From: an uncultured Bacilli bacterium
Lineage (GTDB): Bacteria; Bacillota_I; Bacilli_A; RF39; UBA660
DNA: 54,235 nt
Reading direction: 5' to 3'
Assembly: GCA_934097105.1 (NCBI GenBank)
Contig: CAKONI010000003.1
Coordinates: forward strand, 1-54,235
The position numbers were made by a program, and so were the translations under genes. Below, one piece after another: positions 1 to 8,027 of the stretch. Under the pieces are notes generated by a model that was not told where the DNA came from, searched no databases, and worked only from the letters and a program-made list of their open reading frames with translations. Position 1 is the first letter of the stretch. Every line of letters starts with the position of its first letter.

Positions 1-895
1 TATCTAATTCACTATTTGTTATACAGTACTCATTATCCTCTTTTATATAATCACTAAATGCTGTTAAATCACTTTCTATAATTGTTCCATATTTACTTAC
101 TACATTTATACTTCCATCATTATTTGTACTTAATATGTTATATAACTTTCCTCCTAATGATATGTTGTTATTTACTGTTCCTCTTAAGTAATATTTTATA
201 TTTTCATCACTACTTGCATTTACTATTCCGTTTTGAATATTTTTTGTATAATCAACATCTTTTAATAGACCATTTTTACTTAGTACATAGTATCCTGATG
301 TGTTTGTTTTATATTCTATTATTTGTTTATCTCTTGCTTCTGATTTTACTATTATTTTACTTTGTAAGCCTCCGTTTATACTTTCTACGTTATAGTCTAT
401 CCAGTTTCTTAAGTTAAATGTTCTTTCTTCTCCAACTTTTAAGTATCCTTCATCTATTTTATATGTTTTGCTTATATTTTCTTCTTCGGTTACTTTTTCT
501 GTTTCTTCTAGATCTGATATATATGTTGGTCTTAGGAAACTATCTCCGTCTAGGGCTACTTTTATTTTACTTATATTTTCTATGTTTGTATTGTTGTTAT
601 TTAGTACGTTTAATGTACTTATATAATAGGCATCGGTTGTACAGGTATTTCTTATTGTGTAGGTGTATGGAGATTCTTCTAATCCTTCTTCGTCTGTTTC
701 TGGTGCGGCGTTTGCTATTGTTACATCTCCTTGATCTGTCATTTCTACTTTTAGGCATCCTGCTTTTATTTTTTGTACTTTTTCTCCTTCTAGGCTTGTA
801 TTAAATACTGCGAATGATGCTCCCACGAGTAATAGAAGTACTAATAGTACTCCTGTTAGGGTTATTTTTACTTTTCTTTTTGTTTCTTTTTCCAT
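1..895 (-). CDS. Secreted or membrane-anchored surface protein, 3' end beyond window
   Basis: An open frame runs from an ATG at 893-895 to the window edge without a stop (298 codons visible). The start follows a GGTGGTAAG ribosome-binding site. Residues about 8-28 form one hydrophobic segment ending in GASFAVF, like the signal/anchor of TasA/camelysin-like secreted proteins. The body is rich in Asn, Ser, Thr and Glu and includes a stretch reading YYLRGTVNNN...GGKLYNIL, a pattern I associate with gut Firmicutes surface proteins. Two Cys (in RNTCTTD and EYCITN) could form a disulfide. The function is not recognised. The C-terminus, which could hold a sorting signal, is missing. Confidence 0.7.
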   Translation of the reverse strand, partial: MEKETKRKVKITLTGVLLVLLLLVGASFAVFNTSLEGEKVQKIKAGCLKVEMTDQGDVTIANAAPETDEEGLEESPYTYTIRNTCTTDAYYISTLNVLNNNNTNIENISKIKVALDGDSFLRPTYISDLEETEKVTEEENISKTYKIDEGYLKVGEERTFNLRNWIDYNVESINGGLQSKIIVKSEARDKQIIEYKTNTSGYYVLSKNGLLKDVDYTKNIQNGIVNASSDENIKYYLRGTVNNNISLGGKLYNILSTNNDGSINVVSKYGTIIESDLTAFSDYIKEDNEYCITNSELD

Positions 896-921
896 CTTAC
901 CACCGTATCCTTTATACATTT

Positions 922-950
922 ATTATAAATTATTATTTGTATATTTACAA
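922..950 (-). promoter_or_regulatory. SigA-type promoter of the edge surface-protein gene
   Basis: TTGTAA (945-950) and TATAAT (922-927) are separated by 17 bp on the minus strand, about 30 bp upstream of the ATG. Confidence 0.6.
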
Positions 951-989
951 GAGAAAAATACTTTTTTTCTAATGGAAAAGATAATTAGT

Positions 990-1151
990 TTAATTTTTTA
1001 ATATTCCGATGGATACTACATATACACCATCATCACATCTATATGAATATTTACCTCCGATTAATACCACTGGAAATGATGTTTTAGTATTTTTTATTTC
1101 GTCATGTTCTTCATAATATACCTTTTTATTTATATTGATTTCATGACTATT
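990..1151 (-). pseudogene. Possible C-terminal remnant of a lost gene
   Basis: A 53-codon minus-strand frame lacks any ATG, GTG or TTG start. It reads as protein-like sequence (KVYYEEHDEIKN, then FPVVLIGGKYSYRCDDG, then VYVVSIGILKN) and ends in TAA. It lies between the promoter of the edge surface gene and the terminator of the ABC exporter operon. It could be a decayed gene tail or chance; no family is recognised. Confidence 0.25.
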
Positions 1152-1154
1152 TTA

Positions 1155-1205
1155 CAAAAAAAAGACACTTTTATAAAATAAATATAAATATTTTGAAAAA
1201 GTGCC
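1155..1205 (-). terminator. Intrinsic terminator after the ABC exporter operon
   Basis: On the minus strand GGCACTTTT (1197-1205) pairs with AAAAGTGTC (1164-1172, one G-T pair) across a long AT loop. A run of T follows. It begins 16 bp after the permease stop. Confidence 0.7.
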
Positions 1206-1220
1206 TAAATTATTATCTAA

Positions 1221-2738
1221 TTAATTCTTTATATCTTTTTTTACAAATATTAAATTACTTATGGAATATATAAGTATTGACCATGATAATAATACTAAGT
1301 TTGCTTTGTTTATATCGTAGTATTTTTTATAGAATATGTTGTTGTCGTATAATAGTTTTTTATCTAGGAACTGGCTATAATCTAAGTATGGTAAGAATGT
1401 TAAATCTATGGCGCTTATTCCTAATTCTATGAGTAATATGATTAATAGACTATAACTTAGTTGTATAAATATTGTGATTCCTACGCTTAGGGCTGTATTA
1501 TGGGTTATTGTTCCTAAGGAGAATGCGATTAGATTTATAAATATAATTGGTATTAAGTTTATTAGTAGTACTCCTAGTATGTGGGTTAAGTAACATATTT
1601 CTTTTACTTTTCCTGAGGTTATTTTTAAGAATGGCGTGAAATAGTCTTTGAAACCGTATATAATACCATTTGTTATTAATGATAAAAGGTTTGTTAATAA
1701 TAGTAGTCCTATGGTTATAATTGTTATTGCTAGGAATTTTGAGAGTAATATTTTCCATCTTTTACTTGGTTTTGTTACTAGTAATCTTATTGTTCCTTTT
1801 TGGAATTCACTTGATACGATGCTTCCGGACATTATTATCATTATAATTCCTAATATTATTTGATTGTTGCTTATTGAGTCTTCGAAGTTTGTTTTTAAAT
1901 TATTTTTGTTATAGTTTATATTATTTTCTATTGAATACCATGATTTTTTGATATCATTATCTATTTCTTTATTTTTTTCTTTTGTTATTTTTAAGTATGT
2001 TTTATATGTCATATTTTTATATATTTTTGTAAATTCGTTTTCGTTTAGTATTTTTTCTTTTTGACTTAGATTTTCTAGTATTTTGTTTCCTTCGTTTATT
2101 CTAAAGTCACTGCTGTCTTTTATATTTAGTTCTATATATTTTTTATATAGTTTTATTTTTTCATTTGTTGTTTCATCTTTTTCTAGGGTTTGTAATCTTT
2201 CTATTTCTTGTTTTAGGTATTTTGGATAGTCTTTTTCATTTATTGTTTTTAAGTCTTCTTGACATTTTTTATTTATTTCTTCTTTTATGAGGTTTAGTTC
2301 ATCTGGTTTATAGTCTAGATATAGTGATGTATTTAGTGAATATAGATTGTCTATGCTTTTATAGTTTATTTTTTTGTTTTTTGTTATGTAGTTTAGTGCT
2401 TTTGATGTTAGTAGATCTTCGGTATATAAATCTATTATTTCGCTGTTGAATTCTGTTTGGGTGTTTAGTTTTTTATCTTTTATTACTAGGTTTATTATGT
2501 TTATCATTGTACTGTCTAGTTCGTTTGTTAGTTTTTCTTGATCGCTTTTTGGATCTTTTACTATTTTATTTTCATAGTATTCTAGATCTTCTTTTGTATA
2601 GATTGAACCATTTTCTAGTGAGTTTGTTTTAAATAATATGGGAAATGATATGGCTACTAGTAAGAGGATTATAAGGCATATTTTGAAACTTAGTTTTTTT
2701 ACCTGTTTTTCTATTTCGTTATGTATTAGATTTAACAT
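1221..2738 (-). CDS. ABC-2 type transporter permease
   Basis: This is a 505-residue membrane protein translated with the ATPase before it (stop and start overlap by one base). It has one N-terminal membrane segment (about residues 20-38), then a charged, helical Lys/Glu-rich region of about 250 residues likely to be extracytoplasmic, then five to six membrane segments from about residue 290. The segment GSIVSSEFQKGTIRLLVTKPSKRWKILLSKF matches the cytoplasmic coupling region of ABC-2 permeases such as the YhgE/NatB-like group. It probably forms an exporter or antimicrobial-peptide resistance pump with the adjacent ATPase; the substrate cannot be told. The long soluble insertion between TM1 and TM2 is typical of this subfamily. 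Confidence 0.85.
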   Translation of the reverse strand: MLNLIHNEIEKQVKKLSFKICLIILLLVAISFPILFKTNSLENGSIYTKEDLEYYENKIVKDPKSDQEKLTNELDSTMINIINLVIKDKKLNTQTEFNSEIIDLYTEDLLTSKALNYITKNKKINYKSIDNLYSLNTSLYLDYKPDELNLIKEEINKKCQEDLKTINEKDYPKYLKQEIERLQTLEKDETTNEKIKLYKKYIELNIKDSSDFRINEGNKILENLSQKEKILNENEFTKIYKNMTYKTYLKITKEKNKEIDNDIKKSWYSIENNINYNKNNLKTNFEDSISNNQIILGIIMIIMSGSIVSSEFQKGTIRLLVTKPSKRWKILLSKFLAITIITIGLLLLTNLLSLITNGIIYGFKDYFTPFLKITSGKVKEICYLTHILGVLLINLIPIIFINLIAFSLGTITHNTALSVGITIFIQLSYSLLIILLIELGISAIDLTFLPYLDYSQFLDKKLLYDNNIFYKKYYDINKANLVLLSWSILIYSISNLIFVKKDIKN

Positions 2739-3634
2739 TATAGTACTCCTTCCGTCTTTTCTAAAAATTCTTCTTCTAGGGTTGTTTGTTCTTTTTTTAT
2801 TTCGTAAACTTTTATTTTGTTTTTTACTAATAGTTCGTTTATAACAGGTATTTGTTCTTTTTCTATATTAAGGGTTAGATCTTTGTTTATTTTGTATCCA
2901 TTTTTCTTTAGGAGTTCTATGGTGTTTTTTTTGTTATTTGTTTCTAGGGATATTTTTAGTATTTCTTTGTTTTTGATTTTATTTTTTTCTTTTATTTCAA
3001 TTATTTTGCCTTTGTCTATGATTGCTATTTTATCGGAGATTAGTTCTATTTCACTTAGGATGTGGCTTGATATAAAGACTGCGATGTTTTTTTCTTTGGC
3101 TAGTTTTTTTAGGAGTTCTCTTAGCTCTTTTATTCCTTTTGGATCTAAGCCGTTTGTTGGTTCATCTAGTATTAATATTTTGGGGTTTGATATTAGGGCA
3201 TGGGCAATTCCTAGTCTTTGTTTCATTCCTAGTGAGTAGGTTTTTACTTTTTGGTTTATTCTTTTTTCTAGTCCGACTTCTTTTATTACTTTTTCTAGGT
3301 TTTTTTCATCTTTTATATTGTATGCTCTTTGGCATATTTTTAGGTTGTCTATTCCTTTTAGATAGTCGTACATTTCGGGATTTTCAATTATTGCTGATGC
3401 ATTTTTTATTGCTTTCTCGAAGTCTTTTTTTAAATCAAATCCGTTTATTATTACTTTTCCTTTATCTGGTTTGTAGAGTCCTAGCATTATTTTTATGAGT
3501 GTTGTTTTTCCGGCGCCGTTTGGGCCTGTGAAGCCGAATATTTCTCCTTGTTTTATTTCTAGGGAAATGTTATCTAGGATTTGTCTTTTTTTTATTTTTT
3601 TTGATATGTTTTTTACTTCTAGGATATTAGTCAT
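2738..3634 (-). CDS. ABC transporter ATP-binding protein
   Basis: This is the nucleotide-binding subunit of the exporter encoded with the next gene. It has Walker A GPNGAGKTT (about residue 36), the signature YSLGMKQRLGIA (about 132), Walker B ILILDEPTNGLDP and the switch histidine in SSHILSEIE. A C-terminal extension of about 80 residues follows, usual for the CcmA/BcrA-type ABC-2 ATPases. A longer reading frame begins 4 codons upstream at GTG. I chose ATG 3634 because it follows a GGTGAT ribosome-binding motif at the usual spacing and opens with TNILEVKNISK, as in relatives. Confidence 0.9.
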   Translation of the reverse strand: MTNILEVKNISKKIKKRQILDNISLEIKQGEIFGFTGPNGAGKTTLIKIMLGLYKPDKGKVIINGFDLKKDFEKAIKNASAIIENPEMYDYLKGIDNLKICQRAYNIKDEKNLEKVIKEVGLEKRINQKVKTYSLGMKQRLGIAHALISNPKILILDEPTNGLDPKGIKELRELLKKLAKEKNIAVFISSHILSEIELISDKIAIIDKGKIIEIKEKNKIKNKEILKISLETNNKKNTIELLKKNGYKINKDLTLNIEKEQIPVINELLVKNKIKVYEIKKEQTTLEEEFLEKTEGVL

Positions 3635-3650
3635 TTTTATCACCATAGTA

Positions 3651-3678
3651 ATAGTATCATATTTTTTTATTTTAGCAA
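3651..3678 (-). promoter_or_regulatory. Putative promoter of the ABC exporter operon
   Basis: TTGCTA (3673-3678) and TACTAT (3651-3656, preceded by an extended TGA) are separated by 16 bp in the short gap after sigG. Confidence 0.4.
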
Positions 3679-3683
3679 ACTTG

Positions 3684-4454
3684 TTATAGTTGTTTTCTTA
3701 CTCTTTGGATGGCACTTTTTTCTAATCTTGATATTTGGGCCTGACTTATTCCTATTTCTTTGGCTATTTCTACTTGGGTTTTTCCTATTATGAATCTTTG
3801 ATCTAGTATGAATTTTTCTCTTTCGTTTAGGTTTGATATTGCTTTGTTGACTGCTAAATCGATGTCTAGATCTTGATTGTTTTTTTTGTCTTCTATTTGA
3901 TCGAATAAGTAGATGGTATCTCCGCCGTCGTTATATATTGGTTCGAATAGGCTTACTGGTGGTATTAGGGCTTCCATTGCTACCATTATGTCTTTTTCGC
4001 TTATTTCTAATATGTCTGCTAATTCTTTGAATGTTGGTTCTTTTCCGTTTTTGATAGTTAGTTCATCTTTTAGTTTTAGGACTTTGTAGGCTGTGTCTTT
4101 GATGCTTCGGCTTATTCTTATGCTACTGTTGTCTCTTAGGTATCTTCTTACTTCTCCGAGTACCATGGGTACGCAGTAGGTTGAAAATTTTACTCCGTAT
4201 GATAGATCAAAATTATCGATGGCTTTCATGAGACCGATGCATCCTACTTGGAATAGATCGTCCATGTTTTCTCCTTTTTTGTTGAATCTTTTTAGAATTG
4301 ATAAGACGAGTTTTAGATTTCCATTTGCTATTTGTTCTTTGCAGGATTTGTCTCCTTCTTTTAGTTTTTTAAAAAGCACTTCCATTTCTTCGCTTGTTAA
4401 TACTTTGATATTACTGGTGTTTATTCCTGTAATTTCTACTTTGTGTTTTGCCAT
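3684..4454 (-). CDS. sigG: RNA polymerase sporulation sigma factor SigG
   Basis: This 256-residue sigma-70 family protein drives late forespore transcription. It opens KVEITGINTSNIKVL, matching the SigG N-terminus (KVEICGVDTSKLPVL in B. subtilis from memory). The diagnostic blocks NGNLKLVLSILKRF, DDLFQVGCIGLMKAIDNFDLS, VPMVLGEVRRYLRD and PVSLFEPIYNDGGD are all present. Region 4 ends with the helix-turn-helix GISQAQISRLEKSAIQRV. The length matches the family. It is not preceded by spoIIGA-sigE as in Bacillus but by rsmI. The ATG abuts a perfect terminator-like hairpin that contains its ribosome-binding site (see separate entry). Confidence 0.95.
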   Translation of the reverse strand: MAKHKVEITGINTSNIKVLTSEEMEVLFKKLKEGDKSCKEQIANGNLKLVLSILKRFNKKGENMDDLFQVGCIGLMKAIDNFDLSYGVKFSTYCVPMVLGEVRRYLRDNSSIRISRSIKDTAYKVLKLKDELTIKNGKEPTFKELADILEISEKDIMVAMEALIPPVSLFEPIYNDGGDTIYLFDQIEDKKNNQDLDIDLAVNKAISNLNEREKFILDQRFIIGKTQVEIAKEIGISQAQISRLEKSAIQRVRKQL

Positions 4455-4499
4455 AAAAAACTCCTTTCGCTTCTATAATGAAGTAAAAGGAGTTTTTTT
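4455..4499 (-). terminator. rsmI terminator hairpin that also buries the sigG ribosome-binding site
   Basis: Positions 4455-4467 (AAAAAACTCCTTT) pair with 4487-4499 (AAAGGAGTTTTTT), with an inner CTTC/GAAG helix and the loop TATAAT. On the minus strand this is an intrinsic terminator for rsmI whose T-run ends at the sigG ATG. The 3' arm is the AAAGGAG Shine-Dalgarno of sigG, so a folded transcript would hide it. Confidence 0.8.
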
Positions 4500-4501
4500 A
4501 T

Positions 4502-5347
4502 TCACTTTAACATATTTTTTAATTTTAAACTTGCTTCGTATATTTCATTTTTGTTGATATTTTTAGTTTCACTTAGGAATTTTATGGCTTCTTTGGTTGT
4601 TAAATTTTCTTTTATCATTACGTCTACTAGTTGAGCGGGGATTGATATTTCTTCTTTTGTTTCTTTTTCGTTTTCTTTTTCAATTATAAATGTATATTCT
4701 CCGAGTGATGAGTTTTTGTCTTTTTCTATTTCTTTTATCACTTCTTTTAGGTTTCCGAAGTAGTTTGTTTCGAACATTTTTGTAAGTTCTCTGGAGACGC
4801 TTATTTTGATATTTCCTAGGTTTTCTAGTAAGTAGTTTAGTGTTTTTATTATTCTTTTTGGTGATTCATAGAAGGCATAGGTTGTTATTTTTGATGATTT
4901 TATGTCTTTTATTAAGAGATTTTTTTCTTTTGTTTCTCTTGGGAAGAAGCCGCAAAAGGTAAATTTATCTGATGATAGACCGCTTATACTTATGGCGTTT
5001 ATAAAGGCACACATTCCTCCGATTGGTATTACTTTTAGGTTTTCTTCTTTGGCTTTTTTTACGAGGATATAGCCTGGATCTGATATGCAAGGGGTTCCGG
5101 CATCGCTTATTAGGGCGATGTTTAGGCCTTTTTTTAGATCTTCGATTACTTTGGTTGTCATGTTTACTTCGTTAAATTTATGATAGGAAATTAGTTTGTT
5201 TTTTATTTCTAAATTTTTAAGAAGTTTTAGACTTACTCTTGTGTCTTCGCAGAGAATTATGTCTACGTTTTCTAAGGTTTCTATGGCTCTTTTTGTTATG
5301 TCGTTTAGGTTACCGATTGGGGTTGCTACGACGTAAAGGTTTCCCAT
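4502..5347 (-). CDS. rsmI: 16S rRNA (cytidine1402-2'-O)-methyltransferase RsmI
   Basis: This 281-residue SAM-dependent tetrapyrrole-methylase-fold enzyme 2'-O-methylates C1402 of 16S rRNA in the decoding centre. The N-terminus GNLYVVATPIGNLNDIT, the block ILCEDTRVSLKLL and the SAM-binding SDAGTPCISDPGY are diagnostic. FYESPKRI and the later SVSRELTKMFE are also conserved RsmI blocks. It starts 2 nt after the mutS stop, so the two are likely co-transcribed. It ends just before the hairpin that separates it from sigG. Confidence 0.95.
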   Translation of the reverse strand: MGNLYVVATPIGNLNDITKRAIETLENVDIILCEDTRVSLKLLKNLEIKNKLISYHKFNEVNMTTKVIEDLKKGLNIALISDAGTPCISDPGYILVKKAKEENLKVIPIGGMCAFINAISISGLSSDKFTFCGFFPRETKEKNLLIKDIKSSKITTYAFYESPKRIIKTLNYLLENLGNIKISVSRELTKMFETNYFGNLKEVIKEIEKDKNSSLGEYTFIIEKENEKETKEEISIPAQLVDVMIKENLTTKEAIKFLSETKNINKNEIYEASLKLKNMLK

Positions 5348-5349
5348 AA

Positions 5350-7908
5350 TTATTCACTTTCTTTCTTTGAATTATCACTGTTTATTATTTCTTCTTTTAG
5401 ATTCGCAAGTATGTTTAATGCTTCAAGTGGTGTTATTTGCAAGGGGTCTATTTCTTTTAATTTTTTTAGGACTTTGTCTTCTTTTTTTTCATTAAAGTCT
5501 AGGAATAGACTTGTTTGGGTGTATGTTTCTTTTTTATTTTCTGTGTTTTCGTAAATGTTTAGTATTTCGTTTGAACGATTGATTATTTCTTTTGGCAAGC
5601 CTACTAAAGAGGCGACGTGGATTCCGTAACTTTTATCGACTGCGCCGTTTTTCACTTTGTGTAGGAAGATTATTTTTCCGTTTTCTTCTTTGGCACTGAC
5701 GTGGATATTTTTTAAGTTTCTTAGGTTGTTTTCTAGTGATGTTAGTTCGTGGTAATGGGTTGAGAATAAGGTTTTGGCTCCGATGTTGTCGTGAATATAT
5801 TCTAGTATTCCTTGGGCTAGGCTCATTCCGTCATAGGTTGCAGTTCCTCTTCCTAATTCGTCAAATAGGATTAAACTGTTTTGGGTGGCATTTTTTATAG
5901 CGTAGTTTGCTTCTTTCATTTCGACCATGAATGTGGATTCTCCGCTTACTAGATCGTCACTTGCACCGATTCTTGTAAATATATTGTCGAAGATGGGTAG
6001 AACTGCTTCGTCACATGGGACAAAACTTCCTATTTGGTTTAGGATTACTATGATTGCTATCATTCTCATGTAGGTTGATTTACCACTCATGTTGGGTCCT
6101 GTTATAAGAAGTATATTGGTTCTTTCGTTCATAATAACGTCGTTTGGAACGTATTCTTTTTTTTGGACGGCTTCTACTACGGGGTGCCTACCATTTTTTA
6201 TTGATATATTTCTTTTGTCGGTTATTTTTGGTTTTATGAAGTTGTTATTTTCTGCGATTACTGTGAAGGATAAAATGACGTCTAGTTCACTTAGTACTTC
6301 TGATATTTTTTGAAGACTTGGAATATATTCTTTTACTTTTTCTCTTATTTTTATGAATAATTCGTATTCTAGGGAGATTTGTTTTTCTAGTGAGTTTAGA
6401 ATTAGTTCTTCCATTTCTTTTAGTTTTTTTGTTGTATATCTTTCTGAGTTTGATAGTGTTTGTTTTCTTTCGTAGCCGTATTCTTCTTTTATTAGGTCTT
6501 TGTTTCCTTTAGAAATTTCTATATAGTAACCGAACACTTTATTGAATCCTACTTTTAGGTTTTTGATGCCTGTTTTTTCTTTTTCTTCTTGTTCAAGGGA
6601 AATTAGTACATCTTTTCCTCCGCTTGATAGTTTTTTTAATTTATCTAGTTCTTCATTGAATCCTTCTTTTATTACTCCGCCTTCTCTTATAGTAAGTGGT
6701 GCATTTTCTTTGATTGAGTTTTCTAGTAGATTATATAGTTCTATTAAGGGGTCGAAGTTTTTGTCGTAGTTTATTTCTTTTAGAATTTTGCATATTTCTG
6801 GTAGGTTTTTTAGGGAGTTTTTTAACTGGATTAGATCTCTTCCGTTGCAGTTTCCATAACTTATTCTTCCTGATAGTCTTTCTAGGTCGTATACACTGTC
6901 AAGTAGGTTTCTTAGTTCTTCTTTATAGATAAATTCTGTTAGAAAGGTTGTTATGTAGTTTTGTCTTCTTTTTATTTCTTGTTTATTTATTAATGGGTTT
7001 TCGATGTATTCTTTTAATTTACGGGAACCCATTGCGGTTTTTGTTTTGTCTAAGAACCATAGTAGTGAGTATGTTCTTTCTTTTTGTCTTAGGGTTTGGG
7101 TAAGTTCTAGGTTTCTTTTGGTGTGGACATCTAGATGAAGTACGTCTTTTTTATTTTTTATTATTACTTTTTTAAAGTGAGAGAGATTTTTCTTTTTTGT
7201 GTCTTCTATGTAGAAGAGTAAATGTTTTATTGAGGTTACTAGTCTTATGTCTTTTATGTCTTCGTATATTTCTTTATATGAGTCTGTAAGATCGTTACTT
7301 ATGGTTACTAAAAGTTGGAAGTTTTCTCTTAGTATATTTATAATTTTTCTACTTATTTTTGAGTTTACTAGAATTTCTTTTAGTTCTAGTCTAGCTATTT
7401 CGCTTATTAATGCGTCTTCGTTATAATCGATTAATTCTGTATAGAAGTTTCCTGTTGATATGTCGGCATAACTGATTGCATAGCAGTGGGAAAAGTCGTA
7501 GATGCTTCCTATGTAGTTGTTGCTTTTTTCGTCTAGGGAGCCACTTTCCATTAGGGTTCCTTTGGTTACTACTTGCACTACTCCACGTTTTACCATGCTT
7601 TTTTTATCTGGGGCGGTGAGTTGTTCGCAGATGGCAACTTTGTAGCCACGATTTACTAATTTTTCTAAATAGGATTCGTAGGAATGATGTGGTACTCCGC
7701 ACATTGGAACTTTTTCTTCTAAACCGCTGTTTCTTCCGGTTAGGGCAATTTCTAACTCTTTGCTACATGTAATTGCGTCTTCGAAAAACATTTCGTAAAA
7801 ATCCCCAAGTCTATAGAAGATTATTGCATCTTCATACTTGTCTTTTATTTCCATATATTGTAGCATCATTGGGGATAATTTTTCTCTATTAACTTCACTT
7901 CTTTTCAT
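5350..7908 (-). CDS. mutS: DNA mismatch repair protein MutS
   Basis: This 852-residue protein recognises mismatches and starts repair with MutL. The N-terminal mismatch-binding domain has the F-x-E element (GDFYEMF, residues about 36-41). The connector, lever and clamp domains follow. The ATPase has Walker A GPNMSGKST (604-612), Walker B LILFDELGRGT and the STHYHEL switch. The C-terminus is short with no clear beta-clamp motif noted. mutL is not in the window. The ribosome-binding site is AGGTG. A TATAAT at 7928-7933 on the minus strand may be its -10 box, though I see no good -35. Confidence 0.96.
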   Translation of the reverse strand: MKRSEVNREKLSPMMLQYMEIKDKYEDAIIFYRLGDFYEMFFEDAITCSKELEIALTGRNSGLEEKVPMCGVPHHSYESYLEKLVNRGYKVAICEQLTAPDKKSMVKRGVVQVVTKGTLMESGSLDEKSNNYIGSIYDFSHCYAISYADISTGNFYTELIDYNEDALISEIARLELKEILVNSKISRKIINILRENFQLLVTISNDLTDSYKEIYEDIKDIRLVTSIKHLLFYIEDTKKKNLSHFKKVIIKNKKDVLHLDVHTKRNLELTQTLRQKERTYSLLWFLDKTKTAMGSRKLKEYIENPLINKQEIKRRQNYITTFLTEFIYKEELRNLLDSVYDLERLSGRISYGNCNGRDLIQLKNSLKNLPEICKILKEINYDKNFDPLIELYNLLENSIKENAPLTIREGGVIKEGFNEELDKLKKLSSGGKDVLISLEQEEKEKTGIKNLKVGFNKVFGYYIEISKGNKDLIKEEYGYERKQTLSNSERYTTKKLKEMEELILNSLEKQISLEYELFIKIREKVKEYIPSLQKISEVLSELDVILSFTVIAENNNFIKPKITDKRNISIKNGRHPVVEAVQKKEYVPNDVIMNERTNILLITGPNMSGKSTYMRMIAIIVILNQIGSFVPCDEAVLPIFDNIFTRIGASDDLVSGESTFMVEMKEANYAIKNATQNSLILFDELGRGTATYDGMSLAQGILEYIHDNIGAKTLFSTHYHELTSLENNLRNLKNIHVSAKEENGKIIFLHKVKNGAVDKSYGIHVASLVGLPKEIINRSNEILNIYENTENKKETYTQTSLFLDFNEKKEDKVLKKLKEIDPLQITPLEALNILANLKEEIINSDNSKKESE

Positions 7909-7977
7909 AATACAACACCTAGAATGTATTATACAAAAAATTTAAAGATAAATCTAGTCTAGAAATATTTATTTTTA

Positions 7978-8006
7978 TTTACTTTTTTTTAATTTTGAGG
8001 TAGAAT
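7978..8006 (+). promoter_or_regulatory. Putative promoter of surface-protein gene
   Basis: TTTACT (7978-7983) and TAGAAT (8001-8006) are 17 bp apart, upstream of a strong GAAAGGAGG ribosome-binding site. Confidence 0.35.
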
Positions 8007-8027
8007 TATACTTGAAAGGAGGATAAA

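Noticed and set aside
82..804. Plus-strand frames at the left edge
   Set aside because: They are Leu/Tyr/Phe-rich mirror frames of the minus-strand surface protein.
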